From NCBI RefSeq assembly GCF_030167925.1, contig NZ_JASKUT010000002.1:2108001-2172000 (forward strand): a DNA stretch of 64,000 nt, read 5' to 3'. The DNA is from Paenibacillus silviterrae (GTDB lineage Bacteria > Bacillota > Bacilli > Paenibacillales > NBRC-103111). The translations under genes and the position numbers were made by a program. Below the pieces are notes generated by a model. That model searched no databases. It was not told the DNA's origin and was given only the letters and a program-made list of their open reading frames with translations. Positions 25,987 through 34,796 of the stretch are shown one piece after another (within the stretch, counting starts at the first letter, position 1; the number at the start of each line of letters is the position of its first letter).

Positions 25987-27276
25987 ATGCAAAAGGTTGA
26001 TGTGGTCGTAGTTGGTGGAGGAATTGCGGGTTTAACCGCTGCTATTTACGCAGCCAAAGCCGGGAAACAAACGGTGGTCATTGAAAAACAGAATCGCTTA
26101 GGCGGCCGAGCCATTTCCAATAAGAAAAAAGGAGCTTACTTCAATTTGGGCGCGCATTCCTTGTATAAGGGAGATGCGTACGCGACTTTCCGGGATTTGG
26201 GGCTGACCTTGCAAGGAAAGCGGCCTTCATCGTTCGCTTATGGCGTTTGGAAAGGGAAATTGAGCCCCTTGCCTTCGGATATGAAATCCTTGTTTACGAC
26301 CCCGCTATTGTCTTGGAAAGGAAAGTTGGAGTTTGCTTCCTGTCTTATGAAAGTTAAAAAAGCGGATACTCGTCAATTTGACAGGATCAGTATCCGCGAA
26401 TGGGTCGAAGGGAATTTGCAAGATCCCATGGTGCGCAATATCTTTTATTCGTTACTTCGTGCCGCCAGTTATGTGGTCGGGCCGGATTTGCCAGCCGCGG
26501 GTCCTGTATTGAAACAGCTGCAGAATGCCCTTAAAGGCGCGTTGTACCTGGATCGTGGCTGGGGCGAATTGATCGAGGAATTGCGGAAAAAGGCATCCGA
26601 TCTGGGCGTGCGGTTTTTAACCAATATCAAAGTCTCGTCCATCGATACCGGAGGCGGGATCGTACGGCAGGTTCTCTGTGAAGACGGAACGAAAATCGAT
26701 ACGCACCATGTTATTCTTGCCACATCGCCTTCTATTGCCAATGAGTTGGTGCCCTTTGCAGAAAAAACCGCCCTTCATACCTGGAAAGAACAAGCGATTG
26801 AGGTCACCGCGGCTTGCCTGGATGTGGCCTTGAAACGACTTCCCAAGCCCAAACAACAATTTGCTTACGGGATTGATCAGACCGTGCTTCTTAGCAATTA
26901 TTCGCGTGCGGCTTATCTAAGCGACGACGGCGCGCAAGTCATATCGCTCATTAAGTACCAAGGGAAAGAAACGGACCCGGATAAAGATATGCAAGAACTG
27001 GAAGGCGTGCTGGATTTGATGCAGCCGGGATGGCGGGAAGAATTGATTGTCAAGCAATACCTTCCTAAAATGACGGTTTGTCATGACTTTATCCATATGA
27101 AACGTCTTGAGAATCCGGGACCCGCCGTCCCGGAAATACAAGGATTGTATGTAGCAGGAGAATGGGCGTCGCACGGTGAAGTATTGGTCGATGCCGCGAC
27201 GGCAAGCGCCAGAAGAGCGGTACAACACATGCTCTCCCTTGAGGGTAAGGAGAGGAAAGCCTATTATGAGCACTGA
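25987..27276 (+). CDS. FAD-dependent oxidoreductase, phytoene-desaturase/amine-oxidase-like
   Basis: A 429-residue flavoprotein with an N-terminal dinucleotide-binding motif VVVGGGIAGLTAAIYAAKAG (8-27) followed by the adenine-binding acid in VVIEKQNRLGGR, and a C-terminal FAD motif GLYVAGEWASHGEVLVDAA. The overall plan is that of the phytoene desaturase/protoporphyrinogen oxidase superfamily; the substrate is unknown. Its last 11 bases overlap the start of the ECF41 sigma factor gene, so the two are translationally coupled. ECF41 sigma factors are known to be linked to oxidoreductases, decarboxylases and epimerases, and the promoter at 25928-25954 fits that regulon. The start has an AAGGGATGA site. 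Confidence 0.88.
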   Translation: MQKVDVVVVGGGIAGLTAAIYAAKAGKQTVVIEKQNRLGGRAISNKKKGAYFNLGAHSLYKGDAYATFRDLGLTLQGKRPSSFAYGVWKGKLSPLPSDMKSLFTTPLLSWKGKLEFASCLMKVKKADTRQFDRISIREWVEGNLQDPMVRNIFYSLLRAASYVVGPDLPAAGPVLKQLQNALKGALYLDRGWGELIEELRKKASDLGVRFLTNIKVSSIDTGGGIVRQVLCEDGTKIDTHHVILATSPSIANELVPFAEKTALHTWKEQAIEVTAACLDVALKRLPKPKQQFAYGIDQTVLLSNYSRAAYLSDDGAQVISLIKYQGKETDPDKDMQELEGVLDLMQPGWREELIVKQYLPKMTVCHDFIHMKRLENPGPAVPEIQGLYVAGEWASHGEVLVDAATASARRAVQHMLSLEGKERKAYYEH

Positions 27277-28138
27277 GGAATTATATAAACGTTATAAAAC
27301 GGAGCTGTTTTCGTTAGCCTATCGAATGCTCGGCAGCGTCATGGATGCGGAAGATATCGTACAAGATGCTTTTATGAGCTATGACGGACTGTCTGACGTC
27401 GGGACAATCCGAAACGAAAGGGCATTTTTATACAAAATCGTAACGAATCGTTGTCTTGATCTCTTGCGCTCGTCCGTCAAAAAACGGGAAATGTACGTCG
27501 GTCCATGGCTTCCGGAGCCCCTGATTGAAAAAGGGGCTTCGGATAACGATCCATCCAATAGGTATTTGCGGTCGGAGTCGATTTCCACGGCTTATCTCCT
27601 GCTTCTGCAGCAATTGAGTGCAACGGAAAGGGCGGTTTTTCTTCTTCGAGAGATTTTTCATTATTCGTTTGAAGAAATTGCCGATATTGTCGGGAAAAGC
27701 AGTGCGAATTGCCGGCAAATTTTCCACCGCGCCAAAAAAAGCATCCATTTCGACCCGGACCAACAACCGTCGGTTTCCATTGCGGAGGATAAGATTAAAG
27801 AGTTTGTGAATTCGCTGTTGCAAGGAAATACGACGAAGCTTCTTGAACTGGTTAGTGAGAATGTTGTGCTCTACTCGGACGGCGGAGGCAAAGTAAGCGC
27901 GGCACAAGTGCCTGTTGTCGGGTTTGAGCAAGTGCTGAAGCTTCATCAAAATGTGATCAACATGCATGCGGGTAAATTTACGTACTCGTTCCTCATGGTG
28001 AATGGGCTCCCCGGAATCCACATTCGTTTGGATGAAGGGATTCAATATGTTTATTCTTTTGCTTATCGAGATCATAAGATCGAAGCGATTTATACTGTCG
28101 CCAATCCGGAAAAGTTAAGACATTTGAATGGCAAGTGA
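27266..28138 (+). CDS. ECF41-group (SigJ-like) RNA polymerase sigma factor with SnoaL-like C-terminal domain
   Basis: A 290-residue sigma factor. Region 2 spans about 5-75 (YRMLGSVMDAEDIVQDAF), region 4 about 108-160 (LSATERAVFLLREIFHYSFE), and a C-terminal SnoaL-like extension about 170-290. The two ECF41 motifs are present: DGGGK at 205-209 and NPEKL (for NPDKL) at 280-284. In this group the fused C-terminal domain replaces a separate anti-sigma factor and tunes activity. ATG at 27266 has an AAGGAGAGG site; an in-frame start at 27176 would lie inside the oxidoreductase gene and is rejected. Partner promoter and target gene are adjacent, so the unit is self-contained. Confidence 0.92.
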   Translation: MSTEELYKRYKTELFSLAYRMLGSVMDAEDIVQDAFMSYDGLSDVGTIRNERAFLYKIVTNRCLDLLRSSVKKREMYVGPWLPEPLIEKGASDNDPSNRYLRSESISTAYLLLLQQLSATERAVFLLREIFHYSFEEIADIVGKSSANCRQIFHRAKKSIHFDPDQQPSVSIAEDKIKEFVNSLLQGNTTKLLELVSENVVLYSDGGGKVSAAQVPVVGFEQVLKLHQNVINMHAGKFTYSFLMVNGLPGIHIRLDEGIQYVYSFAYRDHKIEAIYTVANPEKLRHLNGK

Positions 28139-28158
28139 AAATCAAATTGGGTGTTCTG

Positions 28159-28194
28159 AACAAGTCCTTGAAAATCAAGGACTTGTTTATTTTG
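28159..28194 (+). terminator. Rho-independent terminator of the ECF41 unit
   Basis: Perfect 13-bp stem AACAAGTCCTTGA / TCAAGGACTTGTT with a 3-base loop, then TATTTT. Confidence 0.9.
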
Positions 28195-28411
28195 AAAGCG
28201 TAAGCTTTTTAAATTAAACATGGATACCACGAAAGGACTCCGATAGGGGTTGGAGCCTCATAACACTGGGAGAGCAACCACGTTATATGATCACGCAACA
28301 AAGTGATAAAGAGGTCTGGTACATTAGATTATGTAATCATCAGCGCTGTATGATGCAATTGCGGGTAGGTGCTTCGAAATGAAAACGCTGTAAATAAAGG
28401 GGTGTGCAGTA

Positions 28412-29698
28412 ATGTTGTTATTAGAACGTTGTAATAAGAGAGGCTTGCTGACAGGTGCTTTGACTATGGCGATCATGGTGTCCGGGTGCTCCCTAACTGG
28501 GAAACCCGAGAGCATGGCACCACAAGGCGATGAAGCGAAGACGGGGAATGAACCGGTAACCTTGAAGGTAGCCTTTTTCGACTCGGAGGAGCGGTTCAAG
28601 CAATTGACCCAAAATGAAGTGCTTAAGAGAAAATTTCCGAATGTGACTTTTGAGTACATGAAGTACAGTGAGCTGCAGAATGCAATAACGGCCGGTCAAC
28701 CGCCGGACTTAATTGCCACGATTATCGCTCAGCTGGGCACACTCGGGGATTTGGGGTTGAAGCAGGATCTGGCCCCGCTGATTGCGCAGACGAAGATGGA
28801 CATGAGCAAGTTTGAGCAGAAAAAAATCGAGGTCATCAAAAGCTACGGGGATAAGGGGGAAATCTACGCCCTGCCCGACACTCTACATGAAACAAGTCCA
28901 TACAATACGTATGCCATTATCTATAACAAAGATGTCTTTGACCGGTTCGGCGAGCCATACCCGAAAAACGATATGACATGGGATCAGACGATGGACCTGG
29001 CCAAGAAATTTTATCGGTCAGACAACGGAGTGGATTATAAAGGGCTGGTTGTGCATAATGCTCCCTATTTTCTTGCGTTCCAAATGGGTCTTGAATTTGT
29101 CGGAGCCGACGGCAAGGTGCAAATAACCGATCCGAAGTGGATGGAATTGTTCCGCATCAATAAAAGGTTTTCCCAGGAGCAGGGCGGGTTCTTGCCGAAA
29201 GGCGGGATTTTCAGTGAGTTTGCGAAGAAAAATGTTGCCATGTACGCCGGAGATGCGAGCGTAGTGTTTACTTCGCCTGACAAATACAACGAATTGCAAT
29301 GGGACGTAGCAACGTATCCGGTCTTCGGGGGCATGTCTCCGCATACTGTGGTTGGACCGAACGGGGGCATGTGGACGATTAGCTCGACCACGAAAAATAA
29401 AGAGCTTGCCATTCGGGTATTGGATACGATTCTTTCGGTTGAGGCGCAGAAATCGGTTCCCGGCTACAATTGGTGGGAGCACCCTCAGATGAAAACGAAA
29501 AATTTGGAGGTATTGAAAAAACCGAACTATCCGAGCGTGCGCAATAACAGCTATATGCTGAAATACAATGCTCAATTCCGCACAGAGGCGTCGAACGCGA
29601 TAGGAAATATGAGCACGAATAATGAGGATATCAACACGGCGCTTCGTAAATTCCAAGAAAAATTTCAGCAGGTCATCGATACGGACGCCAAAAAATAG
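28412..29698 (+). CDS. extracellular solute-binding lipoprotein, family 1, orphan
   Basis: A 428-residue lipoprotein: a signal peptide with lipobox VSGC (MAIMVSGCSL), then a sugar-binding-protein fold (VTLKVAFFDSEERFKQL; PPDLIATIIAQLG; DKGEIYALPDT; NTYAIIYNKDVFDRFGEPYP; GGMWTISSTTKNKELAIRVL). It resembles MalE/YesO-type carbohydrate-binding proteins. No permease or ATPase gene lies nearby, so it either feeds a transporter encoded elsewhere or acts as a surface sensor. The gene after it encodes an exported beta-helix protein, which suggests a polysaccharide-related task. A AAAGGGGTG site precedes the ATG. The 215 bases upstream hold no clear promoter. Confidence 0.9.
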   Translation: MLLLERCNKRGLLTGALTMAIMVSGCSLTGKPESMAPQGDEAKTGNEPVTLKVAFFDSEERFKQLTQNEVLKRKFPNVTFEYMKYSELQNAITAGQPPDLIATIIAQLGTLGDLGLKQDLAPLIAQTKMDMSKFEQKKIEVIKSYGDKGEIYALPDTLHETSPYNTYAIIYNKDVFDRFGEPYPKNDMTWDQTMDLAKKFYRSDNGVDYKGLVVHNAPYFLAFQMGLEFVGADGKVQITDPKWMELFRINKRFSQEQGGFLPKGGIFSEFAKKNVAMYAGDASVVFTSPDKYNELQWDVATYPVFGGMSPHTVVGPNGGMWTISSTTKNKELAIRVLDTILSVEAQKSVPGYNWWEHPQMKTKNLEVLKKPNYPSVRNNSYMLKYNAQFRTEASNAIGNMSTNNEDINTALRKFQEKFQQVIDTDAKK

Positions 29699-29799
29699 TG
29701 ATCATGCCAGCCCTTTGATACGAGACTCAAGCACATTTCCAAACGGCAAGTTGTATCGAACGAGGATATGCACATTGTAATTGGAGGAGGAGTTTTGTT

Positions 29800-31449
29800 A
29801 TGAAAACGGGTAAAGATGGCGGCACGAGGCTAAGCCGCAGAAAGCTGCTGGCCTCGTTAGGTCTCACGGGGGCGGCCTTCGCCTCCGGAGGTTTACTGAA
29901 AGCTTTCGGAAGTGCCGAAGGCAATGTTATGGGAGCGGTTTACGGGAATCCTCCCGGGTGGAATTCACGCAACGGGAATCCTCCTTGGTTGTTGAATTCC
30001 AGAACGTTTAATGTGAAGGACTGGGGCGTAGTGGGCGACGGCAACACCCCCGGCGATCGGAATTTGATCCAGAGCAAGATGGCGGAGCTTCAGCCGGGGG
30101 ATGTGCTGTATTTCCCTCCGGAAGTGGATATATTGTGTCAACAGGCTATCGACATCACTGTGCCGAAGCTGAGGGTGACCGGCAGCGGCAGGCTGAGATT
30201 GGGCGCGGACAATACGTACATCATGAGGATATACGGCGATGATGTCATTGTGGACGGTCTGATCTTCCATAACCCGGCGGGATTGAAACGGATGGGAGAG
30301 CCGCATGGACAAGGCACGAGATCAGGAGCCGTCGAAATCAGGGCTCATCGTGTGACCGTGACACAATGCCAAATTGATCAAATGCTTATCGGTATTCTTG
30401 TGAATTCCGGAAGCTCAACAGTAGAATACACGGGCACCCGAATCGTCAATAACCAGATTACCAACTGCCTCGGTGCAGGTCGTGAGGATTTGGGAGACGC
30501 CGTCTGTGTATTCGGCTCCGACGCTGTAGTAGCAAACAATTATATCACCTGCAAAAGCGGAGAGGATCCGAGAATCGGAATCAACATTGAAGCTCTTGTC
30601 CATGTCGGCTGGCCCGTGCAGCGCAATCAGGACGGACATGGGGCTGTAGTCGGCAATGTCGTTGTCGGAGGCTTTCGCCGAGCCATTCATATTGAAGCCG
30701 ACGGCGTATCCGTTACCGGCAATGCGGTAAAGGGGCAAACGTTCTGGGGGATTATGAATTACGGCAGCCGGAATGTCATCTCCAATAATGTGGTAGAGTC
30801 ACCGAAATATAAAACCGCTCCCCCGGAAATGGGCTGGAATCCGGTTACGTCCGGCATTCAGATCTATCGCGGCAAAGCGGTGATAGTGGAAGGAAATACG
30901 CTTCTTGGCGGGTCGGCCAACGGTGTGAGGGTATACAAGCAGGCCGAAGGAGTGACGATCAAGGGCAACCAGCTGATCGGAGATTCGCCCTCGAACACGC
31001 AGTTCGGGATAGGTATCTTCATAGATGAGGCTCACGGCTGCATCATTGAAGGAAATATGTTTGCAGCCGGGTCGTGCTCGGGCCGGGGAATCAGTATATG
31101 GAAGGCGAAGGAATTGATTATCAAAGGAAACCATGTGAAGGGGTGCGGAGCGGAGGGCATGAAGCTGGAAGGCACCGTCGGCGTCCGGCACGATACCCTG
31201 ATCGAAGGCAATGTAGTAAAGAACAATGTGGGCAGAGCCGTATTTCTGGCAAACTACAGCTTCACGACCGTCTGCGGAAACAACATTACAGATGACCAGC
31301 AAAGCAAAACGCAGACGGAAGGCATTTATTTGTACAACACAGACGATTGTCTTATATATGGAAACGGATTGGACGGTAACTTGAACGCGGCTCTGCATAA
31401 TAGTTTGTCGGATCGGCTAGTCATGTTCGGCAATAGAGGGTTGGAGTAA
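29800..31449 (+). CDS. Tat-exported right-handed beta-helix protein (pectate-lyase-like fold)
   Basis: A 549-residue exported protein. The N-terminus carries a twin-arginine signal (LSRRKLLASLGLTGAAFAS). Near residue 68 the sequence FNVKDWGVVGDGNTPGD is the classic start of Pectate_lyase_3/polygalacturonase-like beta helices. From about 110 to the end the protein is a run of beta-helix coils with many NN, GN and VEGNTL turns of about 22-25 residues. The fold is typical of enzymes that bind or cleave acidic or branched polysaccharides, but no catalytic site can be assigned. It may act on the glycan whose sugars are bound by the upstream lipoprotein (inference). A GGAGGAGG site precedes the ATG. 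Confidence 0.85.
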   Translation: MKTGKDGGTRLSRRKLLASLGLTGAAFASGGLLKAFGSAEGNVMGAVYGNPPGWNSRNGNPPWLLNSRTFNVKDWGVVGDGNTPGDRNLIQSKMAELQPGDVLYFPPEVDILCQQAIDITVPKLRVTGSGRLRLGADNTYIMRIYGDDVIVDGLIFHNPAGLKRMGEPHGQGTRSGAVEIRAHRVTVTQCQIDQMLIGILVNSGSSTVEYTGTRIVNNQITNCLGAGREDLGDAVCVFGSDAVVANNYITCKSGEDPRIGINIEALVHVGWPVQRNQDGHGAVVGNVVVGGFRRAIHIEADGVSVTGNAVKGQTFWGIMNYGSRNVISNNVVESPKYKTAPPEMGWNPVTSGIQIYRGKAVIVEGNTLLGGSANGVRVYKQAEGVTIKGNQLIGDSPSNTQFGIGIFIDEAHGCIIEGNMFAAGSCSGRGISIWKAKELIIKGNHVKGCGAEGMKLEGTVGVRHDTLIEGNVVKNNVGRAVFLANYSFTTVCGNNITDDQQSKTQTEGIYLYNTDDCLIYGNGLDGNLNAALHNSLSDRLVMFGNRGLE

Positions 31450-31462
31450 ACGTCTAAAGAAG

Positions 31463-31503
31463 AAAAGCCTGGCCCCTTTTTTATTACGGAGGCAAGGCTT
31501 TTT
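31463..31503. terminator. bidirectional terminator between convergent genes
   Basis: AAAAGCCT and AGGCTTTTT pair around a larger interrupted loop that also contains CCCC and GGAGG; T runs are present on both strands. It separates the beta-helix gene and the minus-strand AraC gene. Confidence 0.65.
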
Positions 31504-31529
31504 CGTCTGTGTCGGCACTATATGCCATG

Positions 31530-32408
31530 CTATTCAATCCACTTGGGCGAGATCAGCTCATTCTCAATTTGGAGTCTGTACTCCGAGGGAGAGAGACCGG
31601 TCAGCTGCTTAAATTGCTTGCAAAAATAGGCACCTCCCTGAAAGCCCACCCTCCGGGATACTTCTTTCACGGAAATATTGGTGGTCGCAATGATGGCGGC
31701 AGCTTCTTTAATACGTCTGGCTATCAGGTAAGAGGTCATTGTGCTTCCGGTATGCTTCTTAAACAAGCGGGAAGCATGATAGGGCGATAAAAATACGGAA
31801 TCAGCCAGCTCCTGCAGGGAAAACGGCTCACGGAAATGCATCTCCAGCCAATCCAGCATTTTCTCGACATGGTGCTGGGAACGGGTGGTCGCCGGTAAAT
31901 CGTCCGGATGCAGGTTGCTGATCCATTTACGTATAATTTTCAGCAGCTGCAGGAAGAAGATGGCATAGTCCTCTTGTGAGGTATGTTCCCCGTTCCTCAA
32001 CGATTGACGGAAATCATGGATCAGCTTCTGTAGCAGGTTGTCCTTCTGTAGATAGAAAACCTGAGCCGGCAGTTCAACCTTAAGAAGCTTTCGAAAAAAT
32101 AAATACAGCTCCGGAAAAGGCGTCAAATAGGGCTCCGCCCCGACCGGATTCACAAAAAATACGGACCGCTTGTACTTGGACTCTATATATACTTTATGAA
32201 TCTGAAACGGCTGTAAAAAAATCAGGGTGTCATTTTCTACAGGGTAAAGCTTGTGGTCAATAATGACATGTCCGCTGCCCTCGTGGATGAACAAAAATTC
32301 CATGCCCTGGTGAGAGTGAAATACGCTGAAAACCTCCGTGGTTTCCCTATGCACAAAGTTCATAAATTGATTTGGCTGAAAATGTTCACCTGGAGCAGGT
32401 TTCGGCAT
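31530..32408 (-). CDS. AraC family transcriptional regulator with cupin sensor domain
   Basis: A 292-residue regulator. The N-terminal AraC-ligand-binding/cupin domain spans about 15-140 (FHSHQGMEFLFIHEGSGHVII, where the His-x-His-like pattern is typical). The C-terminal AraC DNA-binding domain spans about 190-285, with LQELADSVFLSPYHASRLFK and VSRRVGFQGGAYFCKQFK as the two helix-turn-helix motifs. It would respond to a carbohydrate and regulate genes for its use; the beta-helix gene and binding-protein gene that converge on it are candidates. A GGGGGAG site precedes the ATG on the minus strand. Confidence 0.92.
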   Translation of the reverse strand: MPKPAPGEHFQPNQFMNFVHRETTEVFSVFHSHQGMEFLFIHEGSGHVIIDHKLYPVENDTLIFLQPFQIHKVYIESKYKRSVFFVNPVGAEPYLTPFPELYLFFRKLLKVELPAQVFYLQKDNLLQKLIHDFRQSLRNGEHTSQEDYAIFFLQLLKIIRKWISNLHPDDLPATTRSQHHVEKMLDWLEMHFREPFSLQELADSVFLSPYHASRLFKKHTGSTMTSYLIARRIKEAAAIIATTNISVKEVSRRVGFQGGAYFCKQFKQLTGLSPSEYRLQIENELISPKWIE

Positions 32409-32590
32409 GGTAGCTCCCCCTGTTTTTCGGAGTGTTAGTTCATTACTTATTATAAACGATTCCCGCTGCCTTTGTCCGTCTTATTCGGAATATTATGGAA
32501 AACCGGGAGTTTCTCCATACTCGCACAAGCCGTTCGAATTGCTTGGACATATACTGTTCTGTTAAATCAAAACAACAGGTGGTGTACCCA

Positions 32591-32995
32591 ATGTCACGAA
32601 ATATCAAAAGGCGTCATCGTACAACAGCCACGCGTCGCAAAGCATCACAGGCTTTTGTAACGGCTGAATCGGTACGCGGCATGATCGGCATGCCGGTTTG
32701 TGCGGTACTCAAGGACGGATCGGTCTATGTAGGCACGCTTGAGGCAATGGAGAATGGGGCTTTGTCATTACACGGGTTACGCAGCGATCGTAAAATATCC
32801 GCTAAAAAAGATAAAGCAAAGGCTCAGATTTCGATGCTGGGCTTGCTCGGCTCTTTATTCGGCGGTATAGGCGGCGGCGCCGCGGCAGGTGTCGGGGCGG
32901 GCGGCTTTGGCCTCGGCAATATGGGGAGCTTGTTCAAGATCGGTCTTGGTGCTATGCAGTTCATTTTTCCATTGATCAAGGGATTTAGGATCTAA
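32591..32995 (+). CDS. small glycine-rich protein with possible Sm-like N-terminal part
   Basis: A 134-residue protein I do not recognise with certainty. The N-terminus is very basic (MSRNIKRRHRTTATRRKA). Residues about 30-60 (RGMIGMPVCAVLKDGSVYVG) have the V-x-V-L-x-D-G-S-x-x-x-G pattern of a short Sm/SH3-like barrel. A lysine-rich linker leads to a hydrophobic glycine/alanine-rich tail (LGLLGSLFGGIGGG), suggesting membrane association or self-assembly as in some spore coat proteins. ATG at 32591 has an AGGTGGTG site; the in-frame ATG at 32495 has none. A spore or envelope role is only a guess. Confidence 0.65.
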   Translation: MSRNIKRRHRTTATRRKASQAFVTAESVRGMIGMPVCAVLKDGSVYVGTLEAMENGALSLHGLRSDRKISAKKDKAKAQISMLGLLGSLFGGIGGGAAAGVGAGGFGLGNMGSLFKIGLGAMQFIFPLIKGFRI

Positions 32996-33095
32996 TCTTG
33001 TGGGCATGGCAATCTCCCCAAGTCTATACCCATTCTTTCCCATGCGTTTGCAGCGCGGATGGTGTAGGATAGGGGATAGGAGGGGATGAATTGAC

Positions 33096-34133
33096 ATGGA
33101 ATACGAGGTAGAGAAGCTGTTCGAAGAGCGAATTCTTCAAGAAGCGGGAGACCGCTTCGGTCTGAAGCGAGGGATATATAAGAAGCTTGGGGATTTTGAA
33201 AACTATGTGTTTGAAGGGGTAAGGGAGAAGGAGGGGGAGCCGGCTATACTCCGTCTAACCCACAGCAGCCATCGCTCGGAGGAGCAGGTTCAGGCGGAGC
33301 TGAATTGGATACGGTATTTGACGGAGGAAGGCGGCTTGTCCATTCCCGGATGCATCTTGTCGCGGGAAGGTCGGCTTACGGAGAGGATAGAGGCACGAGA
33401 TGGGGGAACGTACTTCACGGCAGGTTTGTTCCGGAAAGCGGAGGGACACCTGCCTGAATTCGACAACCCTGAGGAATGGAATGCGGAGCTGTTCCGAAGC
33501 TGGGGAAGCATCACCGGGCAAATGCACAAGCTGACGACCCGGTACGAGCCGGCCCCCGGAGCCGCAAGACGCCCTGCATGGGAGGAGGATGATCTCCTGG
33601 AGAACGCGGCGGAATATACGGCTCCCGGGGAGGAATTTGTACTGGAAAGGCTGGAGGCCGTGCTGACCCGGCTTCGGAGCCTCCCGAAGGGAACGGACGC
33701 CTACGGACTGATCCACACGGATATTCATCCTCGCAACTTTTTTGTAGATGGCCGTGGGGGACTGCAGGTGTTCGACTTTGACGACTCCGCTTACAACTGG
33801 TTTATCCACGATATTGCCATTCCCTTGTATTATTCCTTAAGCTGGGGAGTACCGGAATCTTATATGGGGGACCTAGAAGCTTTTGCTTCGGACTTCCTGT
33901 CAGCATTCTGGCAGGGATACCGGGAAGCATATGAGCTGCCTGCGGAATGGCTCTCGGAGCTGCCGACCTTCTTGGCATTCCGTGACCTGAATCTGTACCT
34001 GGTCATTCGTAAAAAGGTTGCCCCCGGTGAAATGAACGAGCGAATGACCCGTTGGCTGGGGCAGATCGTTGAGCGGATCCGGAGAGGAGAGAGCATCGTC
34101 CGTCTCGCAAGCTGGAGCCCGGATCACGGATAA
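33096..34133 (+). CDS. aminoglycoside phosphotransferase (APH)-fold protein
   Basis: A 345-residue kinase-fold protein. The catalytic loop HTDIHPRNFF has H207, D209 and N214, and the metal site is FDFDD (D227, D229). The N-lobe includes a strand pair with AILRLTHSSHRSEEQV. Members phosphorylate antibiotics, choline, homoserine or other hydroxyls; the substrate cannot be inferred. The sequence HDIAIPLYY after the metal site matches the YihE/SrkA and stress-kinase branches as well as APH. It stands alone, with no clear operon partner. An AGGGGATG site lies upstream of the start. Confidence 0.85.
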   Translation: MEYEVEKLFEERILQEAGDRFGLKRGIYKKLGDFENYVFEGVREKEGEPAILRLTHSSHRSEEQVQAELNWIRYLTEEGGLSIPGCILSREGRLTERIEARDGGTYFTAGLFRKAEGHLPEFDNPEEWNAELFRSWGSITGQMHKLTTRYEPAPGAARRPAWEEDDLLENAAEYTAPGEEFVLERLEAVLTRLRSLPKGTDAYGLIHTDIHPRNFFVDGRGGLQVFDFDDSAYNWFIHDIAIPLYYSLSWGVPESYMGDLEAFASDFLSAFWQGYREAYELPAEWLSELPTFLAFRDLNLYLVIRKKVAPGEMNERMTRWLGQIVERIRRGESIVRLASWSPDHG

Positions 34134-34226
34134 TGGATTCGAGGCTAATGAAGGAAACGCATACAGACTAACAAGCGTATATACTTACTAGTGACGATAA
34201 TATGCATATTGAAAGGAATGACCCCA

Positions 34227-34646
34227 TTGTTTTTGCATTTTCTTCAAACCAAGCAGCATAAAGAAGCATTCCTGGCTTTGGCGGATGCAATTATTAAAGC
34301 GGATGGTTTTATAACCAAGAACGAACGAAGCCACTTGAAATCATTTCTTAGTGAGATGGAAATGACGGAAACGGATTACCAGCCTAAGGAAGTAAAGGAT
34401 ATTTCCGAAATCGTAGGCAGCATAGACAATGATCAGGTGAAACATATTTTTCTGGCTGAAATGTTCTTGCTGATCTATGCCGATGGGAATTATGCCCGGG
34501 AGGAGAAGCAAATCGTCAAGGAAATGCAGCGTGTTATGGGGATTTCGGATGAGACCGTCCATGCATTAAAGGAATGGGTCATTCAAATGGATCAGCTGAA
34601 AATTAACGGGCTAAAAATCATTTTAGGCCAAATGGAATCGAAATAA
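34227..34646 (+). CDS. TerB-like / tellurite-resistance-type helical protein
   Basis: A 139-residue all-helical protein with two repeats of the TerB/DjlA-N pattern: EAFLALADAIIKADGFITKNE and EMFLLIYADGNYAREEKQIVK, each with an acidic D-G turn. TerB-like domains are thought to bind metal and act in membrane-linked stress responses; the role here is unknown. I favour the TTG at 34227 because the GAAAGGA site lies about 9 bases upstream; ATG at 34218 abuts that site, and GTG at 34191 has none. A strong terminator follows. Confidence 0.75.
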   Translation: MFLHFLQTKQHKEAFLALADAIIKADGFITKNERSHLKSFLSEMEMTETDYQPKEVKDISEIVGSIDNDQVKHIFLAEMFLLIYADGNYAREEKQIVKEMQRVMGISDETVHALKEWVIQMDQLKINGLKIILGQMESK

Positions 34647-34653
34647 CGGAGCG

Positions 34654-34688
34654 AAAGCGGATTACATCCTTCTGTAATCCGCTTTTTT
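34654..34688 (+). terminator. Rho-independent terminator
   Basis: Perfect 11-bp stem AGCGGATTACA / TGTAATCCGCT with a 6-base loop and six T residues. Confidence 0.95.
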
Positions 34689-34796
34689 GCTGTTCCCGAT
34701 GGAAATTCCCGCAAAGCCTCTACTTAACACATATAACAGGACAGCGATTAATAAGATGGGATATAGAGTAGACAAGAACTAGAGGCGGGTGAAGCG

